Positions 36,156 to 44,954 of a stretch of 64,000 nt of DNA are shown here, in pieces (the stretch's first letter is position 1; every line of letters starts with the position of its first letter). The DNA comes from Pectobacterium actinidiae (GTDB lineage Bacteria; Pseudomonadota; Gammaproteobacteria; Enterobacterales; Enterobacteriaceae), in NCBI RefSeq assembly GCF_000803315.1, contig NZ_JRMH01000001.1, positions 1,302,001-1,366,000 of the forward strand, read 5' to 3'. Both the position numbers and the translations under genes were made by a program. The notes beneath the pieces were generated by a model, which was given only the letters and a program-made list of their open reading frames with translations, searched no databases and had not been told where the DNA came from.

Positions 36156-37784
36156 ATGACTTACCAATTATTGAAAGGGAGTGAACGCGGAAATATCGCT
36201 GACGCTGTGTACCGCGAACGCTGCGATGTTAATGAAAACGTTAGAGTCATGCTGGTGTTGCGTTTTACAACGCCAGATGATGAGTATTACACCGAACTGC
36301 ACGATAGTATTGATCCACAATTTGGCGGCATCTGCGCCAATAAACCGCTGTCGCGTGCCAGTTATGCCAGAAAGTTCGGCGCTGATGAGGCCGATCTAGA
36401 ACATGTCCGTGCGTTTGCGCGGCATTATCGGCTATCCGTCGAGCGTGAACATGCAGCCAGCCGTACCGTCTTCTTGACGGGGACGGTGGAGCAAATGGAG
36501 CAGGCGTTTCGCGTGAGCTTGGCCCGGTATGACCATAAACACGGGGCATTTCGTGGCAGAGCAGGGGGAATTTATCTGCCGGGATACCTACAGGGCGTGG
36601 TTATCGCCGTACTGGGGCTCGATGAACGTCTGGCGTCGAACTGTTACCTGCGCATGAATGACGCGTTTTCTGCTACGGCAAAGCGCTTGTCGGGTTATAC
36701 GCCGCTCGAGCTGGCAGAGCTTTACCACTTCCCAGAGCATGACGGCGCAGGGCAGTGTATTGGCATTATTGAACTGGGGGGCGGATATCGCTTACCGCAG
36801 TTGGCGCACTATTTTAAGCGAATGGGCGTCAAGCCGCCGCAGATCGTCGATGTTTGTGTGGGCGGCGCTAAGAATGCCCTTGCTTCGTCAGATGACGACA
36901 AAGAGGTGAACCCGATTGATATCGAAGTGCAGATGGATATCGAAATCGCGGGTACGCTGGCACCGGCCGCTAAAATTGTGGTGTATTTTGCTCCGAATAC
37001 CGATGCCGGGTTTTTAGAGGCGATTAATACGGCGATTCATGATGAAAAAAACGCGCCGTCGGTGATTTCGATTAGCTGGGGGGCCAGTGAGTCAGAATGG
37101 ACCGCGCAATCATTACAGGTGTACAACCAGGCCTTTCAGACCGCCGCTGCACTAGGGATTACGGTGTGCGTGGCGTCTGGCGATCACGGTTCACAGGATG
37201 GTGAACCCCATGGTTTGCACGTCGATTTCCCTGCATCCAGCCCCTACGTTTTAGCCTGTGGTGGCACTCGCTTGCAAAAAGCGATGGAAGAAACAACCTG
37301 GCATAACCGAGACGGCGGTGCGACTGGCGGTGGCGTCAGCCAGTACTTTGCGTTGCCCGGTTGGCAGTTAGGGATGTCTCTGGTCGACAAATATGGCGGT
37401 CATCATCCTTTGCAACACCGCGGCGTACCGGACGTCAGTGGTAATGCCGATCCCGAAACAGGCTATCTGATTGAAGTTAACGGACTGGAAGGCGTTGTTG
37501 GGGGAACCAGCGCTGTTGCACCGCTGTGGGCGGGATTGTTGGCGCGTATGCTGGCGTTGACCCACTCGGCCTCGCTGTTTATCCCTCCCTTGCTGTACCG
37601 TAATCGTAATAGCTGCAAGGATATTGTGCGGGGAAATAATGGGGCATTCGTTGCCTCTGAAGGATGGGACGCCTGTACGGGACTGGGGTCGCCAGATGGA
37701 ATGAAGTTGCTAAGGCTGCTGAAGCGGCTCGTGAGGCTCAATGGTAACGGCGTGCGCGACAGCGACGATGGACACGAGCGGTGA
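36156..37784 (+). CDS. Sedolisin (S53, kumamolisin-like) serine-carboxyl peptidase
   Basis: 542 residues from ATG 36156; GTG 36141 would add five. A pro-domain (about 15-165) is followed by the catalytic domain. The triad is E257 and D261 (in EVQMD) and S452 (GGTSAVAP), with the oxyanion Asp D343 (SGDHG) and W308 (SWG). Spacings match kumamolisin (E78, D82, D164, S278). The Ca site is near DIVRGNNG and GWDACTGLGSP. These are acid endopeptidases. No Sec signal peptide is visible, so the export route is unclear. Cotranscribed with the chorismate mutase gene. Confidence 0.88.
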   Translation: MTYQLLKGSERGNIADAVYRERCDVNENVRVMLVLRFTTPDDEYYTELHDSIDPQFGGICANKPLSRASYARKFGADEADLEHVRAFARHYRLSVEREHAASRTVFLTGTVEQMEQAFRVSLARYDHKHGAFRGRAGGIYLPGYLQGVVIAVLGLDERLASNCYLRMNDAFSATAKRLSGYTPLELAELYHFPEHDGAGQCIGIIELGGGYRLPQLAHYFKRMGVKPPQIVDVCVGGAKNALASSDDDKEVNPIDIEVQMDIEIAGTLAPAAKIVVYFAPNTDAGFLEAINTAIHDEKNAPSVISISWGASESEWTAQSLQVYNQAFQTAAALGITVCVASGDHGSQDGEPHGLHVDFPASSPYVLACGGTRLQKAMEETTWHNRDGGATGGGVSQYFALPGWQLGMSLVDKYGGHHPLQHRGVPDVSGNADPETGYLIEVNGLEGVVGGTSAVAPLWAGLLARMLALTHSASLFIPPLLYRNRNSCKDIVRGNNGAFVASEGWDACTGLGSPDGMKLLRLLKRLVRLNGNGVRDSDDGHER

Positions 37785-37842
37785 GTCTGCATGTCTGGGG
37801 TGGCTGGTACAGGGACACTCCTGCTCAGGTGAGGAAATTATC

Positions 37843-37858
37843 GGTGATATTCATCACA
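37843..37858 (+). promoter_or_regulatory. CRP-cAMP binding site upstream of bglA
   Basis: GGTGA-TATTCA-TCACA matches the CRP consensus TGTGA-N6-TCACA at 9 of 10 positions. Its centre (37850.5) is about 60 bp before the predicted transcription start near 37911, the class I position. It suggests catabolite control of the beta-glucoside operon. Confidence 0.75.
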
Positions 37859-37875
37859 GATCGCCCGACCTCGGT

Positions 37876-37904
37876 TTGAGTCTACGGCAGTTAGCAGATA
37901 TAAC
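37876..37904 (+). promoter_or_regulatory. Sigma70 promoter of the bglA operon
   Basis: The -35 is TTGAGT (4 of 6) and the -10 is TATAAC (5 of 6), with a 17-bp spacer. It lies just downstream of the CRP site and just upstream of the RAT/terminator, so the leader is transcribed from about 37911. Confidence 0.72.
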
Positions 37905-37914
37905 CCGATAAGAA

Positions 37915-37946
37915 GGACGTGATCGGGCTAAGGCCCGAGCGAAACC
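37915..37946 (+). promoter_or_regulatory. Ribonucleic antiterminator (RAT) candidate
   Basis: A 32-nt stretch begins GGA and ends GAAACC, with a central hairpin CGGGC-TAAG-GCCCG. This layout matches the RAT targets of BglG/LicT proteins, although the internal bases differ from the usual TGTTACTG...CAGGCAAAACC. Its last five bases are shared with the 5' arm of the terminator below, so RAT folding excludes terminator folding. Confidence 0.65.
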
Positions 37947-37993
37947 TGATACGACACATGTTATTCAGACATGTTCGTATCAGGTTTTTTTTT
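37942..37993 (+). terminator. Leader terminator controlled by BglG-type antitermination
   Basis: A 13-bp perfect stem, AAACCTGATACGA (37942-37954) with TCGTATCAGGTTT (37975-37987), contains an inner ACATG/CATGT stem and is followed by a run of nine T (37985-37993). It is a very strong intrinsic terminator 117 bp before the bglA start and overlaps the RAT. Confidence 0.95.
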
Positions 37994-38048
37994 GCCTGAA
38001 TCCAGCCCGATCGCGCGCTACCCATAACATCAGTGATGTCTCGCTGAC

Positions 38049-39534
<1,486 letters not shown>

Positions 39535-39583
39535 AAATGAAAGAAGGTGCCTCGTCAATATCACGTTGAGGCGCTAAACGGTA

Positions 39584-39605
39584 GGGAAGGCCTGTGTGCC
39601 TTCCC
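39584..39605 (+). terminator. Hairpin between bglA and the antiterminator gene
   Basis: An 8-bp GC-rich stem GGGAAGGC (39584-39591) with GCCTTCCC (39598-39605) and a 6-nt loop lies 22 bp before the start of the BglG-type gene. No T run follows, so it is more likely a pause or mRNA-processing structure than a full terminator. Confidence 0.45.
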
Positions 39606-39627
39606 GTCAGACAGGACGGCTGATGCG

Positions 39628-40464
39628 ATGATAATTAAAAAAATACTGAGCAATAACGCCGTGCTGGTGCTGGCAGATGACCGACGGGAAATTGTGGCGA
39701 TTGGCAAAGGTGTCGGTTTTGGCAAGAAAGTGGGCGACCCTATCGATCCGCAGCGTATTGAAAGCCAGTTCGTGAAGAAAAGCGACGGCATAGCGGATGT
39801 GCTGTCACAGCTACTGGCAGACATTCCACCTGACTGTCTGGCCGTAACGCAGCAGATCATGACTCTGGCGCAAAAAACGCTGCGACTTGATGTGCAAGAC
39901 ACGCTGTTTCTGGCACTAAGCGACCACATTAACTTTGCTATTCAACGCCATAAAAAAGGGCAGACGATCAAGAACCTGATGCTATGGGATATTCGCCAGT
40001 TCTATCGCAGTGAATTTGCCGTTGGGTTGGAGGCGCTGGAACTGATTCGCACCAGACTGGATATTGATTTACCGGAAGATGAAGCAGGGTTTATTGCGCT
40101 GCATCTTGCGAATGCGACGAATAACAGCGATATGCAGAGCACGATGCAAAGCGCGGGTATCATTAAAGATATTCTGACCATTCTGAAATACGATCTACAC
40201 ATCACGTTTGATGAACATTCTCTTAATTATCAGCGTTTAGTTACGCATCTGAAATTTTTCGCTCTGCGTTTGTTAAATCGGGAAACGGTGAACCACGGTG
40301 ATGATTCCATCTATCAGGGGATTACCGAATTGATGCCACGAGCCTATAGCTGTGCAATGAAGGTATATGATTATGTGGAAAAAAATTACGGTTGCCAGCT
40401 AACAACAGATGAGATCATGTTTTTGACCATTCACATCAACCGGTTACAGCCTTCCTCGTCTTAA
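39628..40464 (+). CDS. BglG/LicT family transcription antiterminator
   Basis: 278 residues from ATG 39628, where family similarity begins (MIIKKILSNNAVLVL). The order is a CAT RNA-binding domain (about 1-56, ending GKKVGDPID), PRD1 (about 65-170, with SDHINFAIQRHKKG) and PRD2 (about 172-278, with TIHINRL). It binds RAT RNA as a dimer under PTS phosphorylation control. It lies after bglA rather than before it. The start upstream at 39547 is not supported. Confidence 0.9.
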   Translation: MIIKKILSNNAVLVLADDRREIVAIGKGVGFGKKVGDPIDPQRIESQFVKKSDGIADVLSQLLADIPPDCLAVTQQIMTLAQKTLRLDVQDTLFLALSDHINFAIQRHKKGQTIKNLMLWDIRQFYRSEFAVGLEALELIRTRLDIDLPEDEAGFIALHLANATNNSDMQSTMQSAGIIKDILTILKYDLHITFDEHSLNYQRLVTHLKFFALRLLNRETVNHGDDSIYQGITELMPRAYSCAMKVYDYVEKNYGCQLTTDEIMFLTIHINRLQPSSS

Positions 40465-40697
40465 TCGCACAGGCCAGCATGGTGGGTACACCCGCGGCAA
40501 TAAACGATAGGGAACGACAGTCGCGGGTAAGACCGCCGCGTGTTAGCACTTGTGTTACTCTATTTCACTTTTATGACACGAAGTTCGTTTCGTTATGTAA
40601 CAAAATAAATTCAAAAATTGCTCACTGTTGCTGACATGCTTTCAGCCATAATGTTCTTTTTTCTCGCTATTTGTTCGTGAACCGTATGGGGGTCGTT

Positions 40698-41759
40698 ATG
40701 TCAGCCTCGTCGCCGATGTTTTTGACGGTAGATATACGTCGCTCAGGGCTACGCTTTTCCCTGCGAGTCTATATTCCACGGATTGTCGGGACGATCCTGT
40801 GCTCTTTCTTTATTTCCTCGGTACTGATTACCCGGTCTACGCCAGTGTTGCTGTGGGTGCTGCTCTTCCTTAACACCTTTATCTGGCCTCACATTGCCTA
40901 CACGCTGTCTCTGCGGTCACGCGATCCGATGCAGTGTGAGAAGCGTAATTTATTGATTGATGTGGTGTTTGGCGGCATCTGGATAGGGTTTATGGGCGTC
41001 AATCTTCTGCCCAGCGCCCTGATTGTGGCGATGGTAGGGATGAACGGTACGGCTGGCGGTGGGATAAAGCTGTTTGTTCAGGGCATCGTATTACAGTGTG
41101 TCGCCTGTGTACTGGTACTTGTGCTGTTTGCCGTACCTGTTTCGCTGGATACGACACCGCTACAGCTTTATGCCTGTCTGCCGATGTTGCTGGTCTACCC
41201 GATTTTTCTGGGTTATGTCACTTACACCACCGCGCTGAAATTGGCAGAACACAAACGTATGCTGATGGAAGTCAGTATTCATGACGGGATGACCAGCCTC
41301 TATAACCGTCACCACTGGGAACGTCTGCTAAAGCATGAGCATGATATTTGCCAGCGTTATAAACGTACGGCGACGCTAGTCCTGTTTGATATCGACCATT
41401 TTAAAGCTTTTAACGATAACTTCGGGCATAACGTCGGCGATCAGGCGATATTGCTGCTGGCGCGTGAGCTGACATCCGGCTTTCGGGAAACGGATGTCAT
41501 TGGGCGATTCGGCGGAGATGAATTTGCCGTTATTTTACCGCAGACGAGTGCGGGAGAGGCGCTGGACGCTGTGAATCGCATTCGGGAGAGCTTATCGTTG
41601 AAGTTCCTGAACCAGACGCCGCAGCTGGCGGTGTTTGTCAGCGTCGGTATTGCGGAGATTTCACCGGAAATGGATCAATATATTGATTGGTTAAAGGCCG
41701 CAGATATGGCGCTTTACCGGGCAAAAAACAAAGGCCGTCGCCGAACCGAAGTCTCCTGA
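40698..41759 (+). CDS. dgcC: MASE2-GGDEF diguanylate cyclase (DgcC/AdrA-like)
   Basis: 353 residues. The N-terminal MASE2 membrane domain (about 12-180, several helices) starts RRSGLRFSLRVYIPR, as in E. coli DgcC. The cyclase domain has metal Asp D231 (FDIDHFK), GGDEF at 272-276 and an inhibitory RxxD site RETD at 263-266. DgcC makes c-di-GMP and in E. coli activates cellulose synthesis through BcsA. ATG 40698 follows GGGGGT; an earlier in-frame ATG at 40671 is possible. Confidence 0.9.
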   Translation: MSASSPMFLTVDIRRSGLRFSLRVYIPRIVGTILCSFFISSVLITRSTPVLLWVLLFLNTFIWPHIAYTLSLRSRDPMQCEKRNLLIDVVFGGIWIGFMGVNLLPSALIVAMVGMNGTAGGGIKLFVQGIVLQCVACVLVLVLFAVPVSLDTTPLQLYACLPMLLVYPIFLGYVTYTTALKLAEHKRMLMEVSIHDGMTSLYNRHHWERLLKHEHDICQRYKRTATLVLFDIDHFKAFNDNFGHNVGDQAILLLARELTSGFRETDVIGRFGGDEFAVILPQTSAGEALDAVNRIRESLSLKFLNQTPQLAVFVSVGIAEISPEMDQYIDWLKAADMALYRAKNKGRRRTEVS

Positions 41760-41812
41760 ATACACAAGACTACCGTCTGAAAGTGTTGTGTGCTGACGAC
41801 GAATAACAAGAG

Positions 41813-41849
41813 GCCCTTATCGCCATCGATACAGTGATAAGGGCTTTTT
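41813..41849 (+). terminator. Rho-independent terminator after dgcC
   Basis: A 9-bp stem pairs GCCCTTATC (41813-41821) with GATAAGGGC (41836-41844) and is followed by TTTTT. It also lies close to the 3' end of the convergent binding-protein gene. Confidence 0.9.
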
Positions 41850-41874
41850 CTATTATAAGGACGCGAATAACCTA

Positions 41875-42978
41875 TTAATGCGGTAAGGCTTCTTTTGGAT
41901 GCAGTCCTAAGTTACCCGGAGACGGCTCGCCTTTCACTTCGCCGAGATACAGACCGATTTGTGCACGGAATGATTCTACCGCGGCACGATCGCTCATGAA
42001 GTCGGCAAAGGCCTGCGGACTGGTGTTCTTATATTCCCAGATAGGCTTATAGCCAGCAGGTGGCGCAACGTCAGTACGCACTGACCACATATACCAGACA
42101 TTGCTCTGCGTCTCTTTATCCAACAGCCAGCTCAGATAAAGCTTGGCGCTTTCCGGGTGTTTAGCCTGTTTGAAAATGGCCGCACGCTGCGCCCAGGAAA
42201 CAAACGGATCGCTTTTTGGCAACACGAAACGCGAATTGGCGTTTTGATCGGGAGACAGCGCACCGTCGGTTGAGAATGTTGCCGCTGATTTACCGCTTTC
42301 CACATCGTCGGCGGGAGCCTGCGTACCGCGAACATAAACCGGGTTCTGTTCTTTGAATTTAGCGACATACTCCCAGCCGTATTTATCCACGACCTGTTTA
42401 AACCAGAACAGCACCGCATCGTCATCGTTCGGGTAGGTTAAAACAATGCTGCCTTTCAGATCGGGACGTAAATAGTCATTGGCTTCTGTTGGCCAGGCAT
42501 TTTCAGCAATCAGCTTGGTATTCACTACGTTGCTGAACGCGTCGACAAAGACGCCGGTCCAGGCACCGTCTTTATCTTTAAACGCAGGGTAGACTTTGTC
42601 CCAGCCGATAGGTTTGTAGTTCAGCAGCACGCCCTCTTTTTTCCAACGCGGGTAATCCTGCAAGGTTTGTAACTGCACCACATCCGGCACCAGCGTTTTG
42701 GTCGCTAATTGATTATCAATACGCGCATCGTGGAATTTACTGTAATCCACAATAACGTTGAGCTTCATGCCTGGAAAACGCTTTTCAAACGCCTGCTTAA
42801 TGCCATCCTGCTGACCCGGCGTGTCGCCACCGGCATAGACGGTAACAATGCCGCCTTCCCGGAGCGCGTTCTGATAAAGCTCGTTAATCGGGCGCTTATC
42901 GGCCTCTACTGCCGCATAGCTGGCCGCTGCCGTCGCCATCAGCGCCGTAAATGCGACCACCTGTTTTATTTTAAACAT
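41875..42978 (-). CDS. Periplasmic ABC substrate-binding protein (Fbp-like family)
   Basis: 367 residues with a signal peptide cleaved after AASYA (about residue 22). The body is a type-2 periplasmic binding fold of the iron/2-aminoethylphosphonate group: IVTVYAGGDTPGQQDGIKQAFEKRFPG, DVVQLQTLQDYPRW and LKGSIVLTYPNDDD. No permease or ATPase gene is adjacent, so it is an orphan component. The Tyr-pair pattern of ferric-binding proteins is not evident. Ligand unknown. Confidence 0.8.
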   Translation of the reverse strand: MFKIKQVVAFTALMATAAASYAAVEADKRPINELYQNALREGGIVTVYAGGDTPGQQDGIKQAFEKRFPGMKLNVIVDYSKFHDARIDNQLATKTLVPDVVQLQTLQDYPRWKKEGVLLNYKPIGWDKVYPAFKDKDGAWTGVFVDAFSNVVNTKLIAENAWPTEANDYLRPDLKGSIVLTYPNDDDAVLFWFKQVVDKYGWEYVAKFKEQNPVYVRGTQAPADDVESGKSAATFSTDGALSPDQNANSRFVLPKSDPFVSWAQRAAIFKQAKHPESAKLYLSWLLDKETQSNVWYMWSVRTDVAPPAGYKPIWEYKNTSPQAFADFMSDRAAVESFRAQIGLYLGEVKGEPSPGNLGLHPKEALPH

Positions 42979-43304
42979 CGATTCCTCCTGAATGAGAGCC
43001 GGTATCTACCGATGCACCGCTCATCCACTATGACTGTTGGCTGAGATAAGAATGCATTAGCGATAGCATATAAATGGCTATCAAATTGTTTAATTTGTTT
43101 GATAGTCATTACCCTGCTGACTAACAGCTGGTTTTGCTGCTATCAGCGGGGTTTTGTATGTTATCTGGTTGTGGAAAATGTTAAATAAGAAAAAATTGAG
43201 ATTTTAATTCAAAAAAAATGACTGAGAAATTGGCGTAAAAAAAGCAACATGCTGGGGGATCACGGCGATATTTAGGCCGTTCCACGACCTAAAATTGAAT
43301 GGAT
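42979..43304. other. Spacer with palindrome upstream of the orphan binding-protein gene
   Basis: This 326-bp AT-rich region lies between the orphan binding protein and the ABM gene, both on the minus strand. It holds the inverted repeat at 43078-43105 and otherwise no recognised element. Confidence 0.4.
43078..43105. promoter_or_regulatory. Palindrome, possible operator
   Basis: A perfect 8-bp inverted repeat CTATCAAA...TTTGATAG with a 12-bp AT-rich centre lies about 100 bp upstream of the binding-protein start. The size fits an operator for a dimeric regulator, or a transcript hairpin. The binding regulator is unknown. Confidence 0.4.
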
Positions 43305-43610
43305 TCAAACGGCAGGGGGATGACTATCAAACGGATCCATCAGCAGGAAGGTGCACTCGGCTCGCTGGTGGCTATTGATCATCGGAACCAGCCGCTGGAA
43401 GTGTTCGGTCTGGCAGTGAATATCCAGTGCGGCTCTATCCGGCCAGGTTTCGATAAAGGTAAAATGACCCGGATCTTTTTGATTGATAAAAAGCTCATAG
43501 GAGATGCACAGCGGCTCCTGTCGGGTTTTCTCTATTAACTCGCGGTACAGCGGCATGACGATTTCAATGTACTCAGGCTTAATAAAATCCTGTGCGATCA
43601 CTTTAAGCAT
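43305..43610 (-). CDS. Antibiotic biosynthesis monooxygenase (ABM)-domain protein
   Basis: 101 residues, one ABM ferredoxin-like domain of the YgiN type: MLKVIAQDFIKPEYIEIV and FTFIETWPDRAALDIHCQTEHF. Members act as quinol monooxygenases or small-molecule oxygenases, often without a cofactor. It is 47 bp downstream of the rpiR-type gene on the same strand and may be cotranscribed with it. Role in inositol use is not evident. Confidence 0.75.
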   Translation of the reverse strand: MLKVIAQDFIKPEYIEIVMPLYRELIEKTRQEPLCISYELFINQKDPGHFTFIETWPDRAALDIHCQTEHFQRLVPMINSHQRAECTFLLMDPFDSHPPAV

Positions 43611-43657
43611 AAAACGGCTCTCCCTCTCTGTGAGTCCTGCTGATTAAACGATTCCGA

Positions 43658-44515
43658 CTAGCCGCGCTGCTGTTTTTCACTCTGATCTGCGCCGTTTCCC
43701 TGCCGGTAGGCCAGCGACACCATAAGCGACTGCACCAGACATAGCGTGGCGGACTGTGAACGGAATGCATCAACCTGTGCCTCTTTCACGACAAAGCAAA
43801 CGTCGCTGAGCGTCGCCAGCGGGCTGATCTGGCTGTCGGTAATCACGATTTGCCGCGCGCCGGCTTTCGCTGCCATCTCACTGACCATCACGGTTTCCTG
43901 TGAATAGGGCGAGAAGCTGATGGAAACCACCACGTCGCGTGAGCTGACACGGCTGAGCTGTTCACGAAACATGCCTCCCAACCCGTTGACCAGAATCGGG
44001 CTGCTTTCCAGATGACTAAGCGCGTAGGTCAGGTAAGTGGCGACGCTGAACGAGCGCCGCAGCCCTACGATGTAGATGGTATCCGCCTGAGCCAGCAGAT
44101 CGACGGCTTTTTGCAAATCCTCTGGCGGTGTGCGTGCCGCCAACTGCTGCATGGCCTGCGCGTTTGAGCGAGCAAACTCATGCAGAATATCCAGCGGCGT
44201 TTCTGGTATCGCGTCAGCTTCCATCGCCCGAAACAGCCGCGCCCGGTCGGTATAGCTGGCGGTTTCTTCCACCAGATTCATTCGGAACAGCTGTTTCATT
44301 TCGTTGAAGCCGCTGAAATCAAAGGCATTGGCGAAGCGAATCAACGTTGAGGGGGGAACGTCAGCGCGTTCGGCGATCACCGCGACGGTATCGAAAGCGA
44401 TGCTATTGGTATTATCCAGCACATAGTGTGCCACCTGCTGTAACCGCTTGCTGAGCGAATCATAACGCTCTCGGATCTGTTCCTGTAACTCTCTCAGGCT
44501 GGCTGCCATGGGCAT
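43658..44515 (-). CDS. iolR: RpiR/MurR-family regulator, likely IolR of the inositol genes
   Basis: 285 residues. The N-terminal HTH_6 domain (about 7-83, VAVIAERADVPPSTLIRFANAFDFSGFNEMK) is followed by a SIS sugar-phosphate-binding domain (about 130-260, TIYIVGLRRSFSVATYL). RpiR-type repressors control iol genes in several proteobacteria. It is divergent from iolA, with candidate operators in the gap. Start could be ATG 44515 or the Met two codons later. Confidence 0.8.
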   Translation of the reverse strand: MPMAASLRELQEQIRERYDSLSKRLQQVAHYVLDNTNSIAFDTVAVIAERADVPPSTLIRFANAFDFSGFNEMKQLFRMNLVEETASYTDRARLFRAMEADAIPETPLDILHEFARSNAQAMQQLAARTPPEDLQKAVDLLAQADTIYIVGLRRSFSVATYLTYALSHLESSPILVNGLGGMFREQLSRVSSRDVVVSISFSPYSQETVMVSEMAAKAGARQIVITDSQISPLATLSDVCFVVKEAQVDAFRSQSATLCLVQSLMVSLAYRQGNGADQSEKQQRG

Positions 44516-44588
44516 AGCGGGTTATCTCCCAAAACGTATAAGAACCTATCCCATTAGGGCGATTTCATGACTGGCGCCTGAAACGGAA

Positions 44589-44605
44589 CAGAAAATTCAT
44601 TTCTG
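44589..44605. promoter_or_regulatory. Candidate IolR operator near the regulator gene
   Basis: CAGAAA-ATTCA-TTTCTG is a perfect 6-5-6 inverted repeat. It shares the core GAAnATTCATTTC with the site before iolA and resembles the site before iolG. Its position, about 74 bp upstream of the regulator start, suggests autoregulation. Confidence 0.55.
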
Positions 44606-44882
44606 GATACGGTTGTTTTATTTGTACGACATTGTTGGCGGTACACCTTTTATCGATACGGCTATTTTCAGAGGCTGCTCGCCTAATTCTGGTGACTTAA
44701 GCCCGTTATTAGGGGAAACACAAGGGGAGGTTCCCGCAGGGAGGCCTCATCCCTGTGATCGCCCCGTGTATCTCGATCGGAGTTAGGCTTCTCACCTGTC
44801 TGTATGGACCGCTGTCTTCAAGTTTACATAAAAATTCGCAGCGGATCACAATAATCAATATTTATTTTATTTTTCCATTAAA

Positions 44883-44899
44883 TGGAATATTCATTTCAT
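44883..44899. promoter_or_regulatory. Candidate IolR operator upstream of iolA
   Basis: TGGAATATTCATTTCAT has half-sites TGGAA and TTTCA with a 6-bp centre. It agrees with the iolG-side site at 13 of 17 positions and with the regulator-side site at 12 of 17. Confidence 0.55.
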
Positions 44900-44954
44900 A
44901 TACTGTAATCCGATATCAGCCGTTTGTCTCCTCAAAACCCACAAAGGTGTAAAC

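Larger units (their letters stand above)
44516..44954. other. Divergent control region between the RpiR-type gene and iolA
   Basis: A 439-bp non-coding region holding two candidate IolR sites (44589-44605 and 44883-44899) and a short inverted repeat CCTATCCCATTAGG at 44545-44558. The second operator lies 56 bp before the iolA start. No exact promoter boxes were fixed. Confidence 0.5.
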
